From Pseudo-nitzschia pungens (Eukaryota; Bacillariophyta; Bacillariophyceae; Bacillariales; Bacillariaceae), in NCBI GenBank assembly GCA_037355855.1, contig CM074760.1:736501-800500 (forward strand): a DNA stretch of 64,000 bases, written 5' to 3'. Positions 45,233-55,222 of the stretch are shown here, in pieces. Below the pieces are notes generated by a model. The model made no database searches. It was not told the DNA's origin and worked only from the letters and a program-made list of their open reading frames with translations. The translations under genes and the position numbers were made by a program. Every line of letters begins with the position of its first letter. Within the stretch, counting starts at the first letter, position 1.

Positions 45233-46195
45233 GGTGAGAGCTCAATTTTTTCAATTCGGCAACGATTCAGGTGATTCGCAAGATGTGTCTTTGATGATAT
45301 CGTTCCGTTCAACTATCATCCAGGCAATGGGATTCTTGTAGGATCGATGTCTAGAGGTATCAAAACAAGATGAACGACTGCAATTCTATCTACCGGTACT
45401 GTAGATTGTTGAGACTTGATTGTCGAGACGAAAGACGATGAAAAGATGAACGACGATGGACGACGGTGTTCCGAGAAGTTTGACTTCTTGGACTTCGTGA
45501 TGATGAGACAGTTATCGGAACGCGCGCCAATTATTAGGATCTTTCTTGATCTGTGGAGATTTTGAATGGTTGTGATCACATCACTGGAAGATTGTCTACT
45601 TTACGTAGTAAAAACCTTAGTAGTACTTCGTAAGGCTTACTTCGTAATTGCGTGCTGGAGCTGAAAGAAATAATGGCTTCCATGCTCTTCACACTAAGGA
45701 TTAATTAAGGTTACTGATTGTAAGAAGAGATACTGGGAAGTCTTCCAAAAAGAACTTTTCAAACATGGGCAAGAGGGCGCACCATGCAAAACCCAAGCTA
45801 ATTCCTATGCAGAACAAAAGAAAGTCAACAAAACTACTACTAGTACATCAAAGGTGCACTAGTGAACCAGACTTTTGGGGAACACTACTCGCAGGCAGGG
45901 AAGAAATAAAGGCTATGAATTGGAAGATAGCTATCCTGAATACAATTCTGCAAATTTGATTCTTCAATGAATCGGACGCGGTCTTTCAAAACTACCACGA
46001 TTCGGGAGTGAGCAATTGTCGCTAACCACTGCGACGATCATTGCTTGGATCGGTAGTCTAGTATTCTTTCGGTGAAAATAAGATCTGTTTTGATTGACGA
46101 GTGGAGCAATGAAGAGGGCGTGATATCCACCGGTTTGTGCAGTTTTGCCCGCAGAACAGCAACCGGCGCTGCGTGTACGCATTCTATGGCTGCCG
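45233..46195. other. Intergenic region, no supported gene
   Basis: About 960 bp lie between GPN3 and the p62 gene, both on the minus strand. No motif-bearing frame is present; it contains short TAGTAC and TTACTTCG motifs. Confidence 0.6.
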
Positions 46196-48460
46196 CTAAA
46201 ATGTTTCCACGGTCGTAAAGCCGCCGCTGCCACTGGCGGTAAATCCCGTGTTCGTTCCTTCTTCCGAGGACTTGAAGGCCCAGTTGAGCTGGTCCATGAT
46301 CTGTTTGCACATCCCCGCCATGGTCTTTCCTTTTTCGCTGGTCACTTCCTGTTCGTTTCGCATGGCGTCGATTTCCCCGTGCAGGGTTCGCAGGCCATTC
46401 TTGATCTTCTCGAGTTTTTGCTTGTAGGCCCGGTTGGTTTCGTCGTCTCCGTCCTCGCTCGTCTCCTGGGCCAGTTTCCGGAGGCCAAAAAAGTGCCGCA
46501 GCAGCTCGCTTGCCCGCCGAAAGTACGAGTGGAGCCTCTTTTTGAAATCTACCGGCAGCGAGTTGACAACTTCCAGCGTATCGGCATCGGTCTTGGAATC
46601 GAGCTGCATGCGTTTGGTCAGCGCCTCCAAGAGCAGCCGACCGTGAGACGGTGGGGGAAAGGCGTCCTCGAGCTGCGCAGCGGGTTTCGATGGGCTTCGG
46701 TTGGCGTTTTTGGTTCGGTATTCTTCGAGCGATTTCTTCATCTTTTGGTTCATGAGGTTGGCGAACATCGCGTTCTGCTTTCGCTTGGCGGCCTCCATTT
46801 GTTTCTGGTTGCCCGCGGCAGCTCCGTTCTGAGTCCCCTTGTTGTAGTAGACGTCGACGTTTTTGAGCGTGAGCGTCTGGTACTCGTCCGATTCTCCGAT
46901 TCCCAGGGCGTGGTTTGCGTTTTCGGCGCTGGCCATGGCAAAGCCCACCAACCGTTGCATCTCGTCGTCCCACCCGCCCCCCGCCATTGCGTCCTGGTCG
47001 TTGGGAATGGCATCCTGGACACTGTGCCGGGCGACCTCCATGAGATTGCTTCCCGCTACCGCCTCCTCCGGATTGAGCACCATGGCCCAGTGCCGGTTGT
47101 ATTTTTGGATGACCTTGGCACCGATGGTGTTGTTTTCTTCGCCGGTGCCCCCCGCAGCAATGCTGTTGTAGTGGGGATGGTTGTCCTTGGGTCCCTCCAG
47201 CAGGTTGCCCCGCTCGGTTTCGAACGTCGAGGCCAAATCGAACTGCCCGATCGCCAGGTGGGTTCCCCACTTTCGTCGCTTCTGTTGGTTTGGGTCCTCC
47301 GTGCCGTTGGTGCCGGACGCGTCGGAGGAGGAGGGAGCCGGACCGGAAAAGACTCCGTCGTCCAGCTTTCCCGACTCGCGCAGTTTTTGGTCGTACCGGC
47401 TGAACAGATCGTCGGCGGCGACCACGGCGGCCCTGGCGGCCTGGTCCTTGGCGTCCGCGGCCGCCTGCTTGTCCCTCTTCTCTTTTTCCGGGTCGGTTTC
47501 TCCCTTGGTTTGGTTGGCCGCGTGCTGCCGCCCGCTGGCGGCTCCCACCCGCCCGCGATCCCGGTGAAAGTACTCGCTCTCCAGGTATTTTCTCCAGAAC
47601 TGCTCGTCGCTGAGCTCGAGGGGGACCTTTTCTTCGTAGGCCTTGTGGACGGCCGGGTACATGATGAAGATCTGGCGCATTTCTTCCACCCCCAGCGTGA
47701 TGCGGCCCGTCAGAACCTGCAGGTGGGATTGCAGGAGCGACGAGGTCCCGGCCCGGGTGATCCCGGAGATCCGCGCGTATTCCTCCTCCAGGAGGGACGA
47801 GTGGGTCCTCCAAAAGTCTTCCTCGCTGACCGTTTGGGATTCTTCCACCAGGTATTTGTGCTGGGACCGCAGCGTGGGATTGGAGGCCAGCAAACTGGAC
47901 CGGGTGACGGCAAGGGAGGTCGGGTCGAGTTCGCCGTACGATGCGTTGGTGGTGAAGCCGGTGGCGAGGAGCGAGGAGTTTCCGCTGCTGCCTCCGGGAC
48001 CGCCGGACGAGGCCGAGGACATTCCGTTCCATTTTCGCTTGGTGCCGCTGGCGGTCGATTTGGCGGGGGTCGCAAAGGACTGCATCAGGGACACGTGCTG
48101 GGTTTGAAAGACCCGGAGTCGTTCGGTGATCTCCTTGCGGACGCGCTCCAGTTCGGATCGTTCCGACAGCTGAAAGGTCAGGGCTTTTCCGGCGCCTTCC
48201 ACCAGGACGATCTTGAGGAGGGAACGCGGGAAATTCGCCGGGCTGACCTGGTGCTTGGAGATCTTGCTCCAGGGGAGATCGACCATGACCTCGCCCGAGG
48301 CGTTGTGGTTGCTGTTGCTGTTGCTGTTGCTGTTGCCATTGGTGCTCGCGGGATCGACGGTTTGAAACCGAAAGCTTCCGTGTTCGAGGACGAGTCTCCC
48401 GTTCTTCTTTTTGTGAAGGACCGGAGCGTAAATTGTTGTCGGTGGCAATTCGGATGTCAT
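46196..48460 (-). CDS. GTF2H1: TFIIH subunit p62/TFB1 (BSD domains)
   Basis: A single 754-residue frame runs from ATG 48460 (MTSELPPTTIYAP). The N-terminal ~110 residues look like the p62 PH-like domain (GRLVLEHGSFRF, WSKISKHQVSP, KIVLVEGAGKALTFQL). Two BSD domains are visible, with their diagnostic aromatic motif: EEDFWRTHSSLLEEEY (about 210-228) and DEQFWRKYLESEYF (about 285-300). The C-terminal helices (VDFKKRLHSYFRRASELL, GKTMAGMCKQIMDQLNWA) match the p62 end. As a TFIIH core subunit it works in transcription initiation and nucleotide excision repair. An upstream GTG at 48499 is in frame, but the ATG is preferred. Confidence 0.88.
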   Translation of the reverse strand: MTSELPPTTIYAPVLHKKKNGRLVLEHGSFRFQTVDPASTNGNSNSNSNSNHNASGEVMVDLPWSKISKHQVSPANFPRSLLKIVLVEGAGKALTFQLSERSELERVRKEITERLRVFQTQHVSLMQSFATPAKSTASGTKRKWNGMSSASSGGPGGSSGNSSLLATGFTTNASYGELDPTSLAVTRSSLLASNPTLRSQHKYLVEESQTVSEEDFWRTHSSLLEEEYARISGITRAGTSSLLQSHLQVLTGRITLGVEEMRQIFIMYPAVHKAYEEKVPLELSDEQFWRKYLESEYFHRDRGRVGAASGRQHAANQTKGETDPEKEKRDKQAAADAKDQAARAAVVAADDLFSRYDQKLRESGKLDDGVFSGPAPSSSDASGTNGTEDPNQQKRRKWGTHLAIGQFDLASTFETERGNLLEGPKDNHPHYNSIAAGGTGEENNTIGAKVIQKYNRHWAMVLNPEEAVAGSNLMEVARHSVQDAIPNDQDAMAGGGWDDEMQRLVGFAMASAENANHALGIGESDEYQTLTLKNVDVYYNKGTQNGAAAGNQKQMEAAKRKQNAMFANLMNQKMKKSLEEYRTKNANRSPSKPAAQLEDAFPPPSHGRLLLEALTKRMQLDSKTDADTLEVVNSLPVDFKKRLHSYFRRASELLRHFFGLRKLAQETSEDGDDETNRAYKQKLEKIKNGLRTLHGEIDAMRNEQEVTSEKGKTMAGMCKQIMDQLNWAFKSSEEGTNTGFTASGSGGFTTVETF

Positions 48461-50044
48461 CTTGGCAGCAATTCCTTTTGGAAAACTCTGCGGTCGCACA
48501 CAATAGGGTCAATGGGGTGCCCAATCGGCATCTAGTTCTATCTCTATTGCTGTATTATATTATTGATCGTTGATCCGATTGGGTTTGGAATGCCCGATGT
48601 GCACGACGTTTTCTCTGCTGCCAGTTGTTTGTTGTCTCTGTTCTATTGTTCCCCGTCTTGTGCTAGTAGTTCCGCGCTATTGCAATGAATGGACGGCCCG
48701 ATTCTCCTTTGGAATGTTGCGGTGTTTTTCGTTTGGGAGCTTGCTGTTCATCCACCGGACGACAGAACAGCAAGGGAATCGAAGATATTGGAGGAGGGTG
48801 TACCGTACTCGTATGTTTTGCCAACCACAATGAAGCATCAAGACTCAATCAAGGCGGTGCAGAGTATCCTACGGTAAGGTTTACACCATAACTTACGTAA
48901 TTCTTGCGGATGTCGCCCATTCTTTCTTCGGATGCAAGTCAAAAGTCGAAGTCCGCCGACATCATCCGTCGCAGGGTTGTATCTGGGAAGGGGGCTAATT
49001 TTGTGTTTTCAAAGTCTTGGGGGAATGATTTTGTGGCATCCAAAATCTGAGTCATTTGACTCGGAGGAGTCGACAAAAAGAGTCATTGTTGCATCCGCTC
49101 TCCATTCGGAACCACCAATATTGGAATGAAGTAAAAATCTTATCGTAGTTTCAAAACGCACAACACTCGGCAAAGCCAACAGTAACATTACGGAGTGGTA
49201 CTCATCCTCGTACGAATACATACGTAAGTTACTAGCAGTATCATTGCATCGACCAATGCTTGAAGGTCCACGTTCGTTCGTGTTTTGCCCGAAGTTTGGA
49301 TCCGGACTACCGACAGCCAATCAGATGAACTCAAACTCGCTCAAGCGAGGTCTAAAAGAATATTGACGAGCGAGCCAAATCACGAGTAAAAAATAACGCA
49401 ACGCTCGAATTCCGAATTCCTTAATACCGTGCGGTTCGCGGAAGCTACGCCTGGCAAAGTACAAGTAACGCAACTTACTTAGGAATTGGTCATATTTACT
49501 ATCGTCCAGGACTCTGCGCACTGGAACCGAACCGCGCGTTAAACCACGCGTTATATTCGAACGGCAAGATTACTAGAGTGCACGGGCGAGTGTGAGATTA
49601 CAGATTACTCGCGGTGTGCGACAATACACGGCGTATCGTGTCAAAATAAAGGCTTTGGTGGCAGAGAGAGGGGCTACACAAAAAGAATCAGTCGTATCGA
49701 GCGATGTTTTTGAAACGCTAAGCGCCAACACCATTGGAACGCAAGCACAAACAACAGTCGCTTCATCTCGGCCGGGTTCAAGCCAGGCAGCCACTAACAC
49801 AATAATATATCACTCTGAGTCCCAACGAAGGAGCATCCTTGTTATTTATTGACTTAAAAAAAGAGAGAAAACAAACTCCTTGTCCACAATGAACGAGAGG
49901 AGCTAGCTCCGGAAGCAAGCAGTATTCAATTCCCAAACTATCAATTCCATTGCAGCCTACATTCGAGAAGAGTTCGCGTCGCAGTCATCCATCCATCCAT
50001 CCATCCATCCATTCACACCATCATCAATTTCATAACCATTCACC
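48461..50044. other. Intergenic region between divergent genes
   Basis: No gene is supported. An (ATCC)n microsatellite at 49987-50014 lies just before the start of the double-CW gene, probably in its 5' leader. Promoters of both flanking genes must be here. Confidence 0.6.
49987..50014. repeat. (ATCC)n microsatellite in a probable 5' leader
   Basis: Six to seven ATCC units end about 30 bp before ATG 50045. Confidence 0.88.
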
Positions 50045-53000
50045 ATGAGTTCTCTTCGATTGGCGCTCAAGCAATCCCTCGAAGAATCGGGTGGCAGCAA
50101 ATTCTTTTCGGGACACGGGGACAAGAAGAAACGCAAAAAGAAAAAGAGCGGCACCGAGAGCGCTCCCTCGTCCAACGGCGAGAAAAGCGGAACGACCAGC
50201 AACAGCAACAGCAGCAACAATTTCAGCCTGAAAGGAAGCAAGTCCGGTTCCCAGAGGAAGCGTGGTCGGCCTCGAAAACACTCGCGTGCGCCGACGGACG
50301 AATCCTCGCGAAGAAACCCCCACCCGGAAGACGAGGATGGGGAGTTCTCCAGCGAAAACGAATTCTCGTTAGACTATTCGGAGGGGGAAACCGAGGAGTA
50401 CGATGACGACAGCGATGATGACGAGGTGGTGGACAGTGATGAAGACGACGAGGAGGAGGTCCATCGCAGGCACAGACACAGACGAAACCGAAGGAGCCGG
50501 AGTGGACGGAGGCGTTCGGACGAAGAAGAGGAAGTTCAGGATGACGATGACGATGAGGACATGGAAGACGAAACTACGCAGAGCGACGAGGACGAGCTAC
50601 GTCCCCTTTCTGTGGAGGAGAAGCTAACCCATGAAGCCAGGGCGGAATCCTCCGCTCTCGATCCCGACCGAGGCAAATCGCAACCACCATCCGGTCCAGA
50701 CGATGGTTCTGCAGCCGAAGGAATGACTCAACGTCCGAGCGACCCATCCCAGGATGCAACCAACAATCCATCGGACAAGAGCGCTGCTCCGGACTCGTCG
50801 ACATCTGCCTCAAACGAGGATGAGCTACGAAAGAAAATCAAATTGCTGAAACTCAAAAAGAAACTGGAACAAAATCACCAAAACTCCGCCGCGAACAAAA
50901 TCCAGACCCAGTGGAAGAAAGCCAAAGACAAGGCTGCATTGGCGAAGGAAAGGTCCCCCGGTTCTTCAACAGCGGCGGTTACCGAGTCTACTCCCGAACC
51001 AGAGCAAGCATCCACAGGGGAGTCCCTGGATGCTGCCGGCAACTCTGCGAATGGTTCCAATACCACAGCGGATGCCGAGGGAGGTGACACCGAACCCACG
51101 ACTGCGAGTAGTCTTTCGTCCAAGACATCTACCGGTGACAAAAAGGAGCCCCTGGACAAGGCCTCTTCGAACGGTGCGGCGAGGACGCAGTCCGGTTCCA
51201 AACCAGACACCACGGCAACAGAAAGTGCTTCTGGTGCTGCCCTCCACAACACTGCCGCTGGGGATAGCGGTAAACCCGAAAGTGCGGACAGCGACGGGGA
51301 CGAAGATGCACAAGTGGAAAAGGCAGCCAAGAAGAAGAAAAAGAAGAATAAGACCAAGGATGGAAGCGGCAGTAATAGCAACGAAACAGCTGGTGTCGTT
51401 CCGGCACCGACCCGGGAAGTGGTTCTTTGGGGAAAAAACATTTCCGTGAAAAAGGCCCGCAAGGCTATCGAGGTGGGCATGCGGGTCAAGGTCCGCTTCG
51501 CTACCAACGGTTTCAAGGTGAAAAAGGATGGCCGCAAGGTGTCCAAAAAGATCTATTATGGAGGACGGGTCACGGCCAAATCCACGCTTGGGACCAAGAT
51601 CAAGATCAAGTACGACGACGGAACCTCGGAGCTTGCCAAGTTCCCCGACAAGGACGTGGTGGTAGATGCCGTTGGCAACGGGGAGCACGCGGTTCCTGCC
51701 GATGACTTTCTGCCCCCCAAATCAGAAACGCCCGAGGAACCCAAAGAGATAACATCGAGAGAGAAACCACCCACACGTGATGCCGAGAAGGAGACAGAGG
51801 AAGGAGAAATCCCGAGCACTGCCGCCTCCGATGCTATCGAGGACGGAGAGGTGGAGGAAACTGACAGGAAACCCTCTGGTGGCCATGCCCAGCGCCAGAT
51901 TATGGAAGGGAGAGAGGACAAAGACAAGGACGATAGCACCGGAGACGCACCCACCACCCCGCCTCCAGAAGTGTCGCGAACCGATGACGGTGGTGACGAG
52001 CGAATGCCACCTGCACCCTCTCCGGAGGAGGGCGAACTCTCGCCCGGAATTACCGTCACCAAAAGCGGAGAGATCGATTCACAAATACAGCAACAACAAA
52101 ACTCTAGCATTCTGGTAGAATCCAAACCGTTTGCATCCGAATCGCAGCCAGTTGCCAGGCTGAAGCAGCCGCCGGCGGAAACCTCAACCTCGTCTAAAGA
52201 TGTTGTTTCTGTAAGTGCCGAACCGGAGAAGAGCCAAACAACGGTCCTAGAATCACCCTCGAAACCGAGAGCTCCCAAGAAACTGTCCATTCGCATTCCT
52301 AGTCTGGCGACGATCAAGGCAAAGGGCTTGTCTTCCCCAAAGTCTGGATCGAATTCCCCCACGGCTTCCTCCTCGAAAACTGCATCGGGTAACAAAATGA
52401 ACGACGTTCTGGCCGACACTCCCGAAGCCAAGACAATGGAGAAAGCAACGTCGAAGCGGAAGCGAACATCCGAGGTCATTACACCGTCCACCGATGATGC
52501 ATCCACCGAAGCAGCACCAGAACCCCCGACAAAGCGACGAATAAAGGTTGCTATTGGCAAGAGCAGTCTCCACGAGAGCGATGTTTCTGCCACCTCTGAT
52601 GTGACCGTGGCGCTATCTGCGGACGATGGGTCGACAAAAGCGAAATTACCTGCAGTGAAGGAGGATGGCTTGGAGGAGATGGATCTGGCTCCCATTGCTG
52701 AAGAAACGATCGGTGAAACAAAGAAAAAGAAGAAGAAAGCCGAACGTGCAAAAAGCCCAAGGCCGAAGTCACCCCTTGCCAAACCCGCATCGAGCAGTCA
52801 GCTTGCCAAGAACAATTCCGGCGAAGCCGCGAAGGAGAAGCCGCAGATCGGATCGTCGAGGGGTAGTGCCTTTGACAAGAAATCGTCGAAGGACGACGAA
52901 TCGAAATTGAAAGAATCATTGCTGGTGGCTTCGTCCTTGGCGGAATCTCGAACCCGGAAAGCCGCGGTAGACGCCAAGGAGAAGATGCTTGCGCGGCAAA

Positions 53001-54748
53001 AGGCTAAGCTGGCAGCGAAAGAACTGAAAGAGAAGGAAGATGCTCTGCCGGAGTCCGGAAAGAAGAAGAAAAAGAGACGACGGCAGGAGGGTGTAGAGGA
53101 GCAGAAGCCGGATTCGGAAACTGAACAAAATGACCCCGAATGGGTCCAGTGCGACAGCTGTATGAAATGGCGTGTTCTGCCCGATAACGTCAAGGTATCT
53201 TCCCTCCCCGAGCTTTGGTATTGCCACATGAATGTCTACGACAAGAAACGCAATAACTGCGAGGCTCCAGAGCAAACCTCGAAAGAGGCCTTGAAAGAAC
53301 GAAAAGAACGGAAACGGCGGCTAAAATTGAAAAAACGGGCAAGGCGCGAAGCCGAATTGGCCGAGTCGAAGCAGGTAAAGAAAGGCAAACAACAGGACGA
53401 GGAGGTGCCGATGAACCCCAAAAAGAAGAGCAAACTCGAAAAGCTAAATGCGGAGAAACAAACTCCCAGAAGTACGAGTCCAAAGCCCGGAAAGACTATC
53501 AAAACGAAGGGAGCCACAGCCGATTCGAAGAGAGCAATCGCCGAGGCTAAGAGAGCCAATCTGGAAGGTGGCAAGAAGTCGAAGGTCAAACTTGAAGAAG
53601 CGAGTCCGACGGATTCTGGATCGGATACTAAAAAGGAAGGGAAGAAGAAAGGGAAGAAGGCCAAGAAGGAAGTTCAGGAAAGTTCCGACATTCAGGATTT
53701 GGAGACCAGTGCTGATGGAAAGAAGCGCAAGAGAGGACGTCCAGCCAGGAACCAGACAACCGCAATAGTAGCATCTACCACCAACGAAAAGGAAGACGAG
53801 GACAATGTGGAATGGGTACAATGCGACAAGTGCCAGAAATGGCGCAAGCTCCCAGCTCACATCAGTGCCGATGAATTGGGCCAATTTTGGAACTGTGAGA
53901 TGAACACTTGGAACCCCGAGTCTGCCAGCTGCGACGCGGACGAAGACAAGACTGATGCTCACCACCAGGAGGTCGGAGTCTTGGATTGGCAGCACCGACA
54001 GACCCACGCCGGAAAGTATTCGTACCGTCAACTGATCTTTGGACCTACGGCTCGAAAATCCAACCGCCCTCCTTCGGAAAAGGCGCGCGCTGCCGAATCC
54101 CTTTTTGTCATGCCAAGCAACGACGAGACCCAATACACAAAATCTAGTGCCTTTTTGCCCCGCGTATCCAATTTTAACAAGAACAACGCCACCGAAGAGA
54201 AGACACTCAACATATTCGATGTCCTAGAGAATTCGAATCTATGGGATGAATTGAAAAGAATAGACCCAAAACCCGCTAAGATCTTGTCATCGAATTTCGG
54301 CAACATTCCCGGGTACGCAAACACTTCGAAAATGATCAAGACTTACGAGTGTCTCACGAACGAGATCAAGAACGCAATGCAAGACGTTGTCCTGCAGACG
54401 CTTGAATTCGGATGCCTGACCGCAGACGAAGTGATCGGCAAGGCACAGTGGTTTCCGTACGAGACGGGAGTGTCGGGTGGGGTGAAGGCATATTGCAACC
54501 CGGACATTATAATCCACACACTCCTGGATCTGGTCCGGGATGGCCTAGTGGAAATGAACACTGTCCGAGATGCCTATCTTCCGATCACCGAATGGATTCC
54601 AAAGTATAGAAGGGTCGGGACCCGCCGCGCAATCGAAGCCGTGGAAGCGATCAAGGCATCGCGGTGCATGAAGATTTCGAAACCGTGGAAGCAGAGGAGC
54701 AACGAACCTGCTGCCGAAGAATGGGTCACCGGAGTTCCGCGAAGCTGA
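50045..54748 (+). CDS. Double CW zinc-finger chromatin protein
   Basis: An intact frame of 1,567 residues starts at ATG 50045. Two CW domains are clear: EWVQCDSCMKWRVLP with LWYCHMNVYD and NNCEAPE (about 1030-1076), and EWVQCDKCQKWRKLP with FWNCEMNTWNPESASCD (about 1256-1300). Both keep the W and Cys pattern that forms the zinc site and the pocket for methylated H3K4. At about 470-545 a Tudor/RBB1NT-like segment reads VGMRVKVRFATNGFKV, GGRVTAKSTLGTKIKIKYDDG. The rest is acidic, Lys-rich and disordered, with several nuclear-localisation-like runs. The last ~250 residues are a folded, helical domain I do not recognise. A nuclear reader or adaptor of histone H3 is likely. Confidence 0.85.
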   Translation: MSSLRLALKQSLEESGGSKFFSGHGDKKKRKKKKSGTESAPSSNGEKSGTTSNSNSSNNFSLKGSKSGSQRKRGRPRKHSRAPTDESSRRNPHPEDEDGEFSSENEFSLDYSEGETEEYDDDSDDDEVVDSDEDDEEEVHRRHRHRRNRRSRSGRRRSDEEEEVQDDDDDEDMEDETTQSDEDELRPLSVEEKLTHEARAESSALDPDRGKSQPPSGPDDGSAAEGMTQRPSDPSQDATNNPSDKSAAPDSSTSASNEDELRKKIKLLKLKKKLEQNHQNSAANKIQTQWKKAKDKAALAKERSPGSSTAAVTESTPEPEQASTGESLDAAGNSANGSNTTADAEGGDTEPTTASSLSSKTSTGDKKEPLDKASSNGAARTQSGSKPDTTATESASGAALHNTAAGDSGKPESADSDGDEDAQVEKAAKKKKKKNKTKDGSGSNSNETAGVVPAPTREVVLWGKNISVKKARKAIEVGMRVKVRFATNGFKVKKDGRKVSKKIYYGGRVTAKSTLGTKIKIKYDDGTSELAKFPDKDVVVDAVGNGEHAVPADDFLPPKSETPEEPKEITSREKPPTRDAEKETEEGEIPSTAASDAIEDGEVEETDRKPSGGHAQRQIMEGREDKDKDDSTGDAPTTPPPEVSRTDDGGDERMPPAPSPEEGELSPGITVTKSGEIDSQIQQQQNSSILVESKPFASESQPVARLKQPPAETSTSSKDVVSVSAEPEKSQTTVLESPSKPRAPKKLSIRIPSLATIKAKGLSSPKSGSNSPTASSSKTASGNKMNDVLADTPEAKTMEKATSKRKRTSEVITPSTDDASTEAAPEPPTKRRIKVAIGKSSLHESDVSATSDVTVALSADDGSTKAKLPAVKEDGLEEMDLAPIAEETIGETKKKKKKAERAKSPRPKSPLAKPASSSQLAKNNSGEAAKEKPQIGSSRGSAFDKKSSKDDESKLKESLLVASSLAESRTRKAAVDAKEKMLARQKAKLAAKELKEKEDALPESGKKKKKRRRQEGVEEQKPDSETEQNDPEWVQCDSCMKWRVLPDNVKVSSLPELWYCHMNVYDKKRNNCEAPEQTSKEALKERKERKRRLKLKKRARREAELAESKQVKKGKQQDEEVPMNPKKKSKLEKLNAEKQTPRSTSPKPGKTIKTKGATADSKRAIAEAKRANLEGGKKSKVKLEEASPTDSGSDTKKEGKKKGKKAKKEVQESSDIQDLETSADGKKRKRGRPARNQTTAIVASTTNEKEDEDNVEWVQCDKCQKWRKLPAHISADELGQFWNCEMNTWNPESASCDADEDKTDAHHQEVGVLDWQHRQTHAGKYSYRQLIFGPTARKSNRPPSEKARAAESLFVMPSNDETQYTKSSAFLPRVSNFNKNNATEEKTLNIFDVLENSNLWDELKRIDPKPAKILSSNFGNIPGYANTSKMIKTYECLTNEIKNAMQDVVLQTLEFGCLTADEVIGKAQWFPYETGVSGGVKAYCNPDIIIHTLLDLVRDGLVEMNTVRDAYLPITEWIPKYRRVGTRRAIEAVEAIKASRCMKISKPWKQRSNEPAAEEWVTGVPRS

Positions 54749-55114
54749 GTTTTTTAACAAACATAATGCAGTTCCATAGATGCTATCTCTTTCTAACTAT
54801 CGTCTCGGGAGTGATAAATAAATTAGATTACTACATTAAAAAAATACCATGATTAAATAATAATGCATATGTACATTGTTACGAAACCTAGCGAAAGACA
54901 AAATCGCCTTTTCAATAAAAAGGGCTCCGCTCGCTTCAAAGATGCGACCGTGACGGTTCGATACCGCTGTTGGCGAAGGTGTCGTTCGAAAAACTTCCAA
55001 ACACAATGCTGTATAGGGTTGGTATCCTCGGTCGGAAGGAGAGAGCAACCAATGCGCGACGGAACAAAAACCTTGGCATCGAAGGATTGCTGAAGTTGAT
55101 GCTGCGGATGCTGC

Positions 55115-55148
<34 letters not shown>

Positions 55149-55222
55149 GCGCGTCGTTTCGAAACACCGAGCCGGTTGGTTGGCACCGTGCTGGCTGGCT
55201 GGCTGGCTAGCGTGCTCACTAA
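54749..55222. other. Short intergenic region between convergent genes
   Basis: This contains the shared 3' regions of two convergent genes and a (CTG)n repeat at about 55116-55147. No gene is seen. Confidence 0.65.
55116..55147. repeat. (CTG)n repeat in 3' region
   Basis: Ten to eleven CTG units lie about 80 bp beyond the stop of the ABC transporter gene. Confidence 0.9.

Noticed and set aside
46145..48535. Long plus-strand open frame (about 796 codons) opposite the p62 gene
   Set aside because: It is the complement of a gene with clear PH-like and BSD domains; its own sequence has no motif and a composition typical of an antisense frame in GC-rich coding DNA.
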